From the NCBI GenBank assembly GCA_963768025.1, contig CAVYGM010000011.1:62001-126000 (forward strand): DNA of 64,000 bases. Direction: 5' to 3'. A program made the position numbers and the translations under genes. Positions 36,317 to 44,931 of the stretch are shown piece by piece (position 1 is the first letter of the stretch; each line of letters opens with the position of its first letter). Below the pieces are notes generated by a model, which ran no database searches, was not told where the DNA came from, and was given only the letters and a program-made list of their open reading frames with translations. The stretch is from CAVYGM01 sp963768025. Its GTDB lineage: Bacteria > Bacteroidota > Bacteroidia > Cytophagales > Spirosomataceae.

Positions 36317-37894
36317 CTACTTCACCCATTCCACTTTTTTGGAAGGGTAATAATTGATCCCCATAGCGTCGAATCGCTTGCCATGCTTGGCAAGGCGACT
36401 GCGGTACCCTTCCCAATTGCGTACGGAAGCGGGCGACCAGCCAATCTCAGCCAGACCCGGCAAACGCGGGAATGCCATGTATTCCAGGGCTTCCATATCG
36501 GCAATGGTCTCGGTCCACATAGGAGCTTCAATCCCCAGAATATGATCGTTGGTGACGCCCGGCACCATGGTGGCCGGGTTCCAGGTATAGGCGCTATCTA
36601 CTTCGATATACGCCGCCCAGTGCAGGCCGTATTTGGATGTAGAGTCGTACTGCATATCCAGATACGCCTTTTTGGCGGGCGACATAATCACTTTTGCGTT
36701 CTGCTTCGCCGCCGATTGGGCGTACTCGGCTTTGGCCCAATACTGTGCCACTGAGGTAGGTTTGAGGCTGGCGTTGGTCACTTCGTCCCAGCCGATCATG
36801 CGCTTGCCGTGGGACTGCACGATGTCCTGCACCCGATTGACGAACGGGATATAATCTTTCATGGCCGTCACGTGTGACTCATCGCCACCGGCGTGGATAA
36901 ATGGGCCCGGCGTAAGCGCTGCCAGCTCCCGGATCACGTCATCCACAAACTTATAGGTGATTTCCTTGCTCGTACACAGCGTACTAAACCCTACCTCAAT
37001 GCCCGAGTACAGCTTTGGATTTGGGTCTTTTTCGTTGCAATTCAGCTCCGGGTAGGAGGCTAGGGCGGCATTGGTGTGTCCCGGCATGTCGATTTCTGGA
37101 ACAACGGTGATGTAGCGATCCTGCGCGTACCGAACTAGGTCCTTGTATTGTTCCTGGGTGTAGAAACCACCCTTGCCACCCCCTACCTGCGTGGTGCTAC
37201 CGTATTCGGTCAGGCGGGGCCAGGATTTGATCTCGATCCGCCAGCCCTGATCGTCTGCCAGGTGCAGGTGAAGGATATTCATCTTGTACGCCGCAATCAG
37301 ATCTATGTAGCGCTTTACATCCTCGACGCTAAAAAAATGGCGGGCTACATCCAGCATAGCTCCCCGGTAGGCGTAGGTAGGGGAGTCGCGGATGGTGCCC
37401 GTTGGTACTTTCCAGGAGCCCGACTGCTTATCGGTTTTTTCCACCTCGGCGGGAAGCGCCTGCCGCAGGGTCTGGATACCCCGAAATAGCCCGGCAGGTT
37501 TGTGGGCCATGAGTTGGATTCCGGTGGTCGTGATGCTCAGTTCGTAGCCTTCGTCGCCCAACGTGCTGTCATTTTCCATCACAGCCAGGTACATGTTTCC
37601 CGGCGCGGGAGCTTCGGTTGTCGATTTTACTTCCAGACCCAGGCCCGTGGAGGGATTCAACTTATCGGCCAGGTACTGACCGATTTTTGTCACTTCTTCC
37701 GGACCCTGCACGTAAATGTCGGTGCTACCCGTGAGTTCAAACAAGCTATCGGAGGCAGTAACCGACACGGGTAACGGAATCAGCCCTTGCTCGGAAAGCC
37801 GGGCCGGATTCTCGGAGCTACACGCACTAAATATTGTGAAGAGGAGAAGTGCCAAAATTGATTTCGACACGAAAGTGGGTAATTTGATCAGCAT
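36317..37894 (-). CDS. Beta-N-acetylhexosaminidase, GH20, lipoprotein
   Basis: 525 residues from the ATG at 37894 (MLIKLPTFVSK), picked because it places a good lipobox (IFSAC) after the hydrophobic run. An N-terminal GH20b domain precedes the catalytic TIM barrel with LHLHLADDQGWRIEIKSWP, and the catalytic Asp-Glu pair is in FIHAGGDESHV. It removes terminal GlcNAc/GalNAc from chitin, glycans or peptidoglycan fragments at the envelope. Lies 35 bp downstream of the lysoplasmalogenase gene on the same strand. Confidence 0.95.
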   Translation of the reverse strand: MLIKLPTFVSKSILALLLFTIFSACSSENPARLSEQGLIPLPVSVTASDSLFELTGSTDIYVQGPEEVTKIGQYLADKLNPSTGLGLEVKSTTEAPAPGNMYLAVMENDSTLGDEGYELSITTTGIQLMAHKPAGLFRGIQTLRQALPAEVEKTDKQSGSWKVPTGTIRDSPTYAYRGAMLDVARHFFSVEDVKRYIDLIAAYKMNILHLHLADDQGWRIEIKSWPRLTEYGSTTQVGGGKGGFYTQEQYKDLVRYAQDRYITVVPEIDMPGHTNAALASYPELNCNEKDPNPKLYSGIEVGFSTLCTSKEITYKFVDDVIRELAALTPGPFIHAGGDESHVTAMKDYIPFVNRVQDIVQSHGKRMIGWDEVTNASLKPTSVAQYWAKAEYAQSAAKQNAKVIMSPAKKAYLDMQYDSTSKYGLHWAAYIEVDSAYTWNPATMVPGVTNDHILGIEAPMWTETIADMEALEYMAFPRLPGLAEIGWSPASVRNWEGYRSRLAKHGKRFDAMGINYYPSKKVEWVK

Positions 37895-37929
37895 AGGGAG
37901 TTTGGTAAGGAATTGTGAATCAAAAAGGA

Positions 37930-38571
37930 TCAACTTTTGGAGGTGTGTCCGGCAAGGTACCCCCTGACAATGAAATACTGAGCCAGCCCATACGTAAGCA
38001 TAATCCAAAAGCCCCCCAAAGGTATAGGGCTGGCAAATTTATTCAAAGCCAGAAATGAATCAGAAAGAATGAATAGAATAGCGCCGATCAGAAGTAGCTC
38101 GTAGCCCGGCTCGCGACTCCTGCGCAGAGCAGCCATACACCCCATGCCCGTGAGCACGGCTATATACAGATAGATGGGGATACGAAGGCCTTCGGGTAAT
38201 TTTCCGCGCAAAGGGCCGCTCATCAGCAAGGCCACGTAGGCGAGAAAGGGTAGGATACGGATGGGAAGGAAGCTACTTTGGCGGCTAAAAACCCAAATGT
38301 AACAAGCGTGAGCGCTCAGAAAAGCCAGGAGTCCCCAAATAAAATAGATTTCGCCGGGCAGCATCAGGAATACATCACCCAACCAGGAAAAGGCAAGGGC
38401 GGTTAGAATGAAAACGTTCTTTCTAAACTCCCGACCGTCCAACCATACCAGTACGATCAGGCAAGGTACTAGTAACGGCTTGGTGAGGGTACTTACAAGC
38501 GAATAGCTTTGGAGGAGGCCTCCGATATGGAGGGTGAGCAAAGCTAGGTAGGCAAGGGCTATTTTGGACAT
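37930..38571 (-). CDS. Lysoplasmalogenase (YhhN family) membrane protein
   Basis: 213 residues from the ATG at 38571, eight predicted hydrophobic segments. Conserved acidic signatures are FSWLGDVFLMLPG and ILFILSDSFLALNKF. Family members cleave the vinyl-ether bond of lysoplasmalogens. The same strand and short spacing suggest co-transcription with the GH20 gene downstream. Confidence 0.88.
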   Translation of the reverse strand: MSKIALAYLALLTLHIGGLLQSYSLVSTLTKPLLVPCLIVLVWLDGREFRKNVFILTALAFSWLGDVFLMLPGEIYFIWGLLAFLSAHACYIWVFSRQSSFLPIRILPFLAYVALLMSGPLRGKLPEGLRIPIYLYIAVLTGMGCMAALRRSREPGYELLLIGAILFILSDSFLALNKFASPIPLGGFWIMLTYGLAQYFIVRGYLAGHTSKS

Positions 38572-39155
38572 CACTATACAGGTATTGTAGCTTTTAAAGC
38601 ACGAGAAGGTACCGGTTTACTAACCTGAAGGTTACCCATAAAAAAGAGTTCGAAATCTGGTTTAGATAATTTTGTATACTTTTAGTTATAAATAAAATGC
38701 TCTCCGGCTTGACCTGGCTTTGGAAAGTAAATTTTTACTGGTCACATACTTATAAAAAAGTGAGTACTAGCCTGTACATATAAAAGATATTCGAAGTAAT
38801 ACTTTGGTAATTAACGATTTACATACTTCCATTAAATTATTTGATAGTAATTCGTACGCGGTTTGCATATCTGGGTACCAATTATTAGTAACTTTTTCCA
38901 AAATAGATTAATATAAGTAAACTTTTTTTGTACCTTGGGCACCGTATTCTTGAAATACTCTATTGTTATCCTCTTGTTGTTTAATTCTTCCGTTGAATCT
39001 GAGATGTACAAGTAGCCGCTACCGTATGGTCACGACCTTCGGCGGTTAGTTTCCTATCCAATCGTTAGAAATTTGTCAGTTGAGAGGAAATTACGGAGGT
39101 GTTTCCATGATCACATCACTAAAATTTACTATGCACTCCTAAAACTTTCAGTAGA
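38572..39155. other. 584-bp AT-rich intergenic region
   Basis: It separates the leftward lysoplasmalogenase from the rightward TetR gene and holds no convincing ORF. TAATTTTG at 38667-38674 matches a -7 element but faces no near gene. The length suits a complex divergent control region, possibly with a small RNA. I see no fold strong enough to claim one. Confidence 0.4.
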
Positions 39156-39764
39156 ATGGCTACACAAGCAAAAGTAAAAAAGCGCGATAGAGAGCGTACC
39201 AAAGGTAAAATTCTGAAAGCCGTTGGTGAAGTTATTGAGCAACATGGCACCGAAAAAGTAGGGGTTAACCTCATTGCCAGGCATGCCGGAGTTAATAAGG
39301 TTCTTATCTATCGCTATTTTGGCGGGGTGGATGGCCTTATGGAGCAGTATGTTAAAACGGGGCAATACACCTCTACATCAAGCCACGAATTTATTGATAA
39401 GCTGGAAGTACCCGCCCCGGAAGATCGGGCTAAGGTATGGACGGAGATTTTGATCACGGCCTTGCGCGACCTGCGTAAGCGGAAAGCCACCCGGGACCTA
39501 ATTCGCTGGGAGATTGGCGCCGGAAAGCCGGTACTATCCGATGCCCGAAACGATGTGGGTAGCCGTATGCTCGAAAAAGTGGGGTTCCTGCCCAACTATC
39601 CGGACACGGATGCCTTACTCGCCCTGCTGACCGGAGGTATTTATCACCTGACTGTGTCGGCCGATTACCGGGATAAAATGATGGAAGTGGATTTGCAATC
39701 GGAAGAAGGCTGGAAGCGGATAGAAAAAGTAGTGAGGGATGTATTGGCCGCTCTTGATAAATAG
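39156..39764 (+). CDS. TetR/AcrR family transcriptional regulator
   Basis: 202 residues. The N-terminal DNA-binding domain (about 15-62) reads TKGKILKAVGEVIEQHG, then VNLIARHAGVNKVLIYRYFG, the usual TetR HTH. A helical ligand-binding domain follows, with no clue to the ligand. It stands alone before a strong terminator. The RND operon 4 kb upstream is a conceivable target but there is no direct evidence. Confidence 0.92.
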   Translation: MATQAKVKKRDRERTKGKILKAVGEVIEQHGTEKVGVNLIARHAGVNKVLIYRYFGGVDGLMEQYVKTGQYTSTSSHEFIDKLEVPAPEDRAKVWTEILITALRDLRKRKATRDLIRWEIGAGKPVLSDARNDVGSRMLEKVGFLPNYPDTDALLALLTGGIYHLTVSADYRDKMMEVDLQSEEGWKRIEKVVRDVLAALDK

Positions 39765-39784
39765 AAACAACTACCAGACCTGTG

Positions 39785-39816
39785 AAGTCCTTTGCTTGCG
39801 TGAAGGACTTTTTTTT
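39785..39816 (+). terminator. Rho-independent terminator after the TetR gene
   Basis: AAGTCCTT / AAGGACTT stem, 10-nt loop, then six further T. Confidence 0.9.
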
Positions 39817-39938
39817 GTGCTTTGGCGTTGGCATCCCCTATATTTGCAGCCATCTTCCTTCCTGCCAAGCATAAGTAGCCGTTTGAGTTAAGCAAAAACG
39901 AAACAAACGGCTTCCAAGAAATAGTACAAAAAAGAAGT

Positions 39939-41465
39939 ATGAGTGTCCTTAAAAAGCTAGCCGGTGAAACCGCAACCTACGGAGTAAGTACCATGTTGGG
40001 GCGGCTGTTGAACTACCTGCTGGTGATTCTGCACACGCAGTTGTTTGCACCGGCGCAGCTAGCCGTGCAGGTACAGCTATACACCTACGCCGGCTTCTCC
40101 TTCATTATATACACCTTTGGCATGGAAACGGCTTTTTTTCGTTTTGCCAAAAAAGAGGAAGATCGGCGGGCCTACTACAACCTTATTCTGAGTGCCGTCA
40201 TCGTGGTGAGCGTGGTGCTGTCTGGCAGTATTTTCCTATTTGCCGAATCGGTGGCGCGTCTTATCGAATACCCCGGCGAGGTACTGCTAGTCCGATGGAT
40301 GGCCATCATCATGGCTACGGACAGCATAGCGGCCATACCCTTTGCCCGCCTGCGTCTGGAAAAAAAGGCGGCTAAGTTTGTCAGGATCAGGGTAATCAAT
40401 ATTTTGATGAACATCGGCCTAAACTTGTTCTTTCTTGTGGTCTGCCGGGATATTTACGCAGAAAAGTACCTGACTTTTCTCAAACCCGCCGTGGATCTGA
40501 TCTATGATCCAGCTATGGCTCCGGCCTACATCATCATGGCGAATCTGCTCGCAAACCTGGCTTTTTTCTGGTTTTTGAGAAAAGAATTCAGCGAGTTTCG
40601 GTTTGTATGGAATCTGAAAATTTTCCGCCCCGTGTGGGTCTACGCCCTGCCCATCATGATCATGAACGTGGCCGGAGTAACCAACCTGCTCTTCGACCGG
40701 ATGTTTTTGCAATACCTGCTGCCGGATGGCTTCTACGCCGGGCGCACTACCAAGGACGCCATCGGCATCTACGGACAAGCTTTCAAACTGTCTATTTTTA
40801 TGAATCTGGCCATTCAGGCTTTCAAATACGCGGCGGAACCCTTCTTCTTTTCCAAATCCGAGGACAAAAATGCCCCCGGTATCTTTGCCGCTATCATGAA
40901 ATGGTTCATCATTGTGTGCGTGCTCATGTGGGTAGGCATCTGCCTGAACCTTGATCTGCTGGCGGAGGTTTTCCTGCGCCGGAAAATCTACCACGAAGGC
41001 TTGGTGGTGGTGCCCTGGCTTTTGCTGGGATTCTTGTTCCTGGGCATTTATTACAACCTGGCCGCCTGGTTCAAGCTGACGGACAAAACTCAGTACGGCA
41101 CGTATCTGACCATCACCGGAGCCACGGTTACTGCCCTGCTCAACATCCTGCTGGTACCTCGGCTGGGGTACCTGGGTTGCGCTCTGGCGTTTGCTACGTC
41201 GGCTTTTCTTATGGCGGGGCTTTGCTACTACTTCGGGCAAAAGTTTTATCCCGTACCGTATCGGGTTAAGTCTGCGCTGGGCTATATCGTAGCCGGCGGA
41301 GTGGTGGTGGTGGCGAGCCTAAACTTCCCCCTGAGCAACCTGTGGGTGAGCATAGGGGTTCACAACCTCGTATTGCTGCTTTTCATTGGGGCTATATTGG
41401 TTCTGGAACAGAACAGCTTGCCCGTTCGATTCAGGAAATACCTGGGCAAAGCGGCCCGTTCCTGA
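39939..41465 (+). CDS. Polysaccharide/oligosaccharide flippase family membrane protein
   Basis: 508 residues with about 14 hydrophobic segments, of the MOP (Wzx/MurJ-like) superfamily. Typical are the start LAGETATYGVSTMLGRLLNYLL and the helix ends around YALPIMIMNVAGVTNLLFDR. It would flip lipid-linked sugars across the inner membrane. No glycosyltransferases are nearby, so a role in a dispersed exopolysaccharide pathway is only inferred. It converges on the mlaF gene with a 3-bp gap. Confidence 0.9.
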   Translation: MSVLKKLAGETATYGVSTMLGRLLNYLLVILHTQLFAPAQLAVQVQLYTYAGFSFIIYTFGMETAFFRFAKKEEDRRAYYNLILSAVIVVSVVLSGSIFLFAESVARLIEYPGEVLLVRWMAIIMATDSIAAIPFARLRLEKKAAKFVRIRVINILMNIGLNLFFLVVCRDIYAEKYLTFLKPAVDLIYDPAMAPAYIIMANLLANLAFFWFLRKEFSEFRFVWNLKIFRPVWVYALPIMIMNVAGVTNLLFDRMFLQYLLPDGFYAGRTTKDAIGIYGQAFKLSIFMNLAIQAFKYAAEPFFFSKSEDKNAPGIFAAIMKWFIIVCVLMWVGICLNLDLLAEVFLRRKIYHEGLVVVPWLLLGFLFLGIYYNLAAWFKLTDKTQYGTYLTITGATVTALLNILLVPRLGYLGCALAFATSAFLMAGLCYYFGQKFYPVPYRVKSALGYIVAGGVVVVASLNFPLSNLWVSIGVHNLVLLLFIGAILVLEQNSLPVRFRKYLGKAARS

Positions 41466-41468
41466 AAA

Positions 41469-42216
41469 CTATTGGCGCATATCGCGCAGGAGTTTGTTGG
41501 CAAAGATGAACTCATTGAGCTCGGCTACGTCGGATTCCAATATGGAGATATTGTCGCCCTCCCACAGCTTTTCTCCTTTGTAGAGGAAAATCACGTTGTC
41601 CCCGATTTCCATTACCGAGTTCATGTCGTGTGTGATTACCACGGTGGTTATTTTGTACTCATCCGTTATTTCCCGAATCAGCTCGTCGATCTTTACGCCC
41701 GTCAGAGGGTCAAGTCCCGAGTTGGGTTCGTCGCAGAAGAGGTACTTGGGATTCATCACAATGGCGCGGGCTATGCCTACGCGTTTTTTCATACCGCCGC
41801 TTATTTCGGAAGGCATCCGGCTTCCGGTACCTTCCAGTCCCACCCGTTGCAGGCAGAATTCCACTCGGTCGCGTTTCTCTTTTTCGGGCATAGGCGTCAG
41901 CATGTCGAGGGGAAACTGCACATTCTGATGCACCGTTTGGGAGTCAAACAGGGCTCCGCCCTGAAACAGTACGCCCATTTCCCGGCGAATGGCCTGCTGT
42001 GCTTCCTGACCGCTATTATAAAACTCACGGCCATTGTACAGAATATTGCCGTTGTCGGGTTGAATCAGCCCGATCACGCATTTCAGCAGCACGCTTTTAC
42101 CCGTACCGCTCCCTCCGATGATGAGGTTGGTTTCTCCTTGTCGCAGCGTACAACTGATGCCCTTTCAGTACTTCTTTTTCTCCAAAAGCTTTGACTACAT
42201 TCTTTATTTCAATCAT
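41469..42216 (-). pseudogene. MlaF-like ABC ATPase with one frameshift near the P-loop
   Basis: From the ATG at 42216 the first 19 codons read MIEIKNVVKAFGEKEVLKG. An extra G in AAAGGGCATC (about 42157-42162 on the plus strand) then breaks the frame. Dropping it gives GISCTLRQGETNLIIGGSG and the Walker A GGSGTGKSVLLK. Signature EISGGMKKRVGIARAI and Walker B YLFCDEPNSGLDP are intact. This is the ATPase for the MlaE permease encoded 15 bp upstream, of the family that moves phospholipids or similar lipids between membranes. The damage sits in a homopolymer, so base-calling error is likely. Confidence 0.85.
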
Positions 42217-42231
42217 GGGTTTGGGTATGAA

Positions 42232-42960
42232 TTAGAGGAACAACTGGGCAAGGAGATAATCTGCCACCAGAATCGCAATGCAGCTGTTGGTAACGGCCTG
42301 CGTGCTCGACCGCCCCACCTCCAAAGCTCCTCCCTGGGTAAAAAAGCCCTGATAGGAAGAAATAGTCGCAATCAGGAATCCAAATACAAACGGCTTCACG
42401 CACATAAAGAAAATATTGTACGGCACAAAGGAGTCGCGGATACCGTACACATAGTCACGCGGCGTAATGACTCCCGTGAGGGTACCGGCCAGGTACCCGC
42501 CCAAAATCCCCAGGAAGGCCGATAGGATCACCAGCATGGGAAAGGTAAACATAGCCGCCAATACCTTTGGCAGAATCAGGTAGGAGGCAGAGTTAATCCC
42601 CATTACTTCCAGGGCGTCCACCTGCTCGGTGATGCGCATGGTACCTAGCTCACCGGCTATGTTGGACCCTACTTTACCCGCCAGCACGATGCACGTAATG
42701 GTGGGGGCAAGTTCCAGAATCTCCATGTCGCGCACGATGAGCGCTACCGTCGAAACTGGGATCAGAGGACTCACCAGGTTGTAAGCCGTTTGGATACAGG
42801 ACACCGCCCCAATGAAGGTGGATACGATGGCTACAATAAAAACGGAACCTACTCCTATGCTCACGGATTCTTCCATGAAGCGTCGCCAATAGACTTTGAA
42901 TTTTTCCCTTCTGGAAAAGAGGGTACCCAAAAAAATGAAGTATTTTCCGATGATAGACAT
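42232..42960 (-). CDS. MlaE family ABC transporter permease
   Basis: 242 residues from the ATG at 42960 (MSIIGKYFIFLG). Upstream in-frame codons overlap the divergent SDR gene and look non-coding. The permease fold shows GSVFIVAIVSTFIGAV, the Glu-containing loop NIAGELGTMRITEQVDALEVMGIN, and YLILPKVLAAMFTFPML. It works with the MlaF-like ATPase next to it. The substrate-binding MCE (MlaD) protein is not in this cluster. Confidence 0.94.
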   Translation of the reverse strand: MSIIGKYFIFLGTLFSRREKFKVYWRRFMEESVSIGVGSVFIVAIVSTFIGAVSCIQTAYNLVSPLIPVSTVALIVRDMEILELAPTITCIVLAGKVGSNIAGELGTMRITEQVDALEVMGINSASYLILPKVLAAMFTFPMLVILSAFLGILGGYLAGTLTGVITPRDYVYGIRDSFVPYNIFFMCVKPFVFGFLIATISSYQGFFTQGGALEVGRSSTQAVTNSCIAILVADYLLAQLFL

Positions 42961-43021
42961 GGTATCTGATCTGTATTCGATATTTTCGGGAAAATTAGAA
43001 AAAATTGACTCAAACAAAAAA

Positions 43022-43732
43022 ATGAATCCACTAGCCGTCATAACCGGAGGAACCAAGGGAATAGGCCGGGCCACGGTCGAGCGATTTATGAAAGGAGGCT
43101 ACGATGTAGTCACCTGTTCGAGGAGCCTTTCTGACCTGGAGGAACTCCGGAACTACTCCCAGAACCTTTACCCCAACGCAACACTCTATATCCAGGAGGC
43201 CGACCTTTCTGAATCCGAGGCAACCGGGCGATTCATCGCCTACGTTGAATCCTTGGCGCGTCCCACGGCGGTATTGGTCAATAACACCGGTTTGTTCGTG
43301 CCCGGTCAACTGCACAAAGAACCCGATGGGGTACTTGAACGTTCCATCGAGACGAACGTTTACAGTGCCTATCGCGTGACACGGGGACTGCTGCCCGCCA
43401 TGATCGCCCAACGGAGTGGGCATATTTTTACGCTTTGCTCTACGGCCAGTATTATGGCCTATCCCAACGGGGGCTCCTACTGTATTTCCAAATTTGCCCT
43501 GTATGGGATGACGAAGGTTTTTAGGGAAGAACTCAAACCTTACGGGATCAAAGTCACGGCGGTGTTGCCGGGAGCTACTCTGACCGACAGCTGGGCCGGT
43601 ACCGACCTGCCCGACACCCGCTTTATGCAAGCCGAGGACGTAGCCGAAACCATCTGGTCGGCGTATAGGCTATCGCCGTCTGCGGTGATTGAAGAAATAC
43701 TCATGCGTCCTATTCAGGGGGATATTAGCTAA
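43022..43732 (+). CDS. Short-chain dehydrogenase/reductase
   Basis: 236 residues from the ATG at 43022 (MNPLAVITGGTKGIG). Classical SDR: nucleotide motif GGTKGIG, VLVNNTG, catalytic Ser in FTLCSTAS and the YCISK active-site pair, then PGATLTDSW. Some members act as 3-oxoacyl or sugar reductases. It is divergent from mlaE by 61 bp, and its substrate is unknown. Confidence 0.93.
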   Translation: MNPLAVITGGTKGIGRATVERFMKGGYDVVTCSRSLSDLEELRNYSQNLYPNATLYIQEADLSESEATGRFIAYVESLARPTAVLVNNTGLFVPGQLHKEPDGVLERSIETNVYSAYRVTRGLLPAMIAQRSGHIFTLCSTASIMAYPNGGSYCISKFALYGMTKVFREELKPYGIKVTAVLPGATLTDSWAGTDLPDTRFMQAEDVAETIWSAYRLSPSAVIEEILMRPIQGDIS

Positions 43733-43813
43733 AAATAGGAAATATGCGGTATAAATGATTAACTTTCCATTTTAATATAATACTTAAACTTACTCTCACT
43801 TCTCTCTACTTTC

Positions 43814-44722
43814 ATGGAACAGTACCTCGGCATAGACGTAGGCGGTACCAACGTTAAAATGGGACTCGTAGACGCTACTGATGGAAGAATCTCTAATTTT
43901 TATAGCCACGATACTGCTAGTTGGCGTAATTCAGGTCATTTCGTTGAGCGTCTCGGGGATGCCATAGCCCTCCAACTCCTGGAACATCCGCATGTGAAGA
44001 GGATTGGTATCGGAGTTCCGGGGCTCATCTCGCGCGATCGTTCTACGCTGGTCGAGATCACGGCAATTCCTGAAATAGATGGCACGCCCGTCATTCCCGA
44101 CTTAACCACCCGCTTTCCGGGGCACACGTTTTTTTTGGAAAATGACGCTAACGCGGCAGCTCTGGGAGAATACTATTTTGGTGAAGAAAAGCTACCCGAA
44201 GATTATATATTCGTGACGCTCGGTACGGGAGTAGGGGGCGCTGCTATCATTGACAAGAAGGTATTCAAAGGGGGTGGTGGAAACGCCATGGAACCCGGCC
44301 ACGTTCCATCAAAGCACGGCCGCGTGCTGGAACGGAATATTGGAAAAGTAGAACTCCTCCTCATGGCCAATGAGATGCGGGCAGCCTACAAAGGCAAAAC
44401 TCAACTCCCCGGTGACGGTACGATCTCTACTACCGGCCTGGTGGCCGCCGCCGCCGAAGGTGACGAACTGGCGCAGCAGGTTTTTGATGAAATGGGTACC
44501 ATGCTGGGGGATGGCCTCGTGGCCATGATCCGGATTCTCGACATCACCACCGTCCTGATTGGGGGTGGACTATCGGCTTCATTCGATTTCATTATGCCAT
44601 CCGTAAACCGGCAGCTGGCCTATTGGCTCACTCCTTACTATATGAAAAGCCTGGTGGTAAAGCGGGCTACGCTGGCTAACGACGCAGGCTTGTTGGGCGC
44701 AGCTTCGCTGTGTTTTGAGTAG
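43814..44722 (+). CDS. ROK family sugar kinase lacking the zinc-binding cysteine motif
   Basis: 302 residues. ATP-binding GIDVGGTNVKMGLV, GIGVPG, catalytic Asp in FLENDANAAALGEYYFG, and VTLGTGVGGAAI identify an ROK glucokinase-like enzyme. After MEPGH, where most ROK proteins have CxCGxxGC, this one has VPSKHGRVLERN with no cysteine. Such variants exist in the phylum, but the change affects a structural zinc site. The likely reaction is phosphorylation of glucose or another hexose. Confidence 0.9.
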   Translation: MEQYLGIDVGGTNVKMGLVDATDGRISNFYSHDTASWRNSGHFVERLGDAIALQLLEHPHVKRIGIGVPGLISRDRSTLVEITAIPEIDGTPVIPDLTTRFPGHTFFLENDANAAALGEYYFGEEKLPEDYIFVTLGTGVGGAAIIDKKVFKGGGGNAMEPGHVPSKHGRVLERNIGKVELLLMANEMRAAYKGKTQLPGDGTISTTGLVAAAAEGDELAQQVFDEMGTMLGDGLVAMIRILDITTVLIGGGLSASFDFIMPSVNRQLAYWLTPYYMKSLVVKRATLANDAGLLGAASLCFE

Positions 44723-44740
44723 AGGGTTGTTGCCGTTATC

Positions 44741-44789
44741 ATAAAAAAAATCGGAAGCTACTTTTAATGAGTAGCTTCCAATTTTTTTA
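44741..44789. terminator. Bidirectional terminator after the ROK gene
   Basis: GGAAGCTAC (44753-44761) / GTAGCTTCC (44771-44779) with an A-run before and a T-run after; serves the ROK gene and the leftward ettA message. Confidence 0.88.
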
Positions 44790-44931
44790 TGCCTTCTGAG
44801 ATTCTGGCCCGTCTCCGGGTTGAAGTCACTGTGGCGCTTGCGAGACCAAGAGACTAGATTCTATTTTTCAGATTTGTAATAATTCTTCGGATACGGGCAA
44901 GATGCCGAATGCGGACAGGCCCGTACCACAG

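Noticed and set aside
40419..41240. 273-codon minus-strand ORF
   Set aside because: Antisense to the flippase; His/Gln-rich composition typical of reversed membrane-protein codons.
41472..42194. 240-codon plus-strand ORF opposite mlaF
   Set aside because: The opposite strand carries clear ABC ATPase motifs; this is a shadow.
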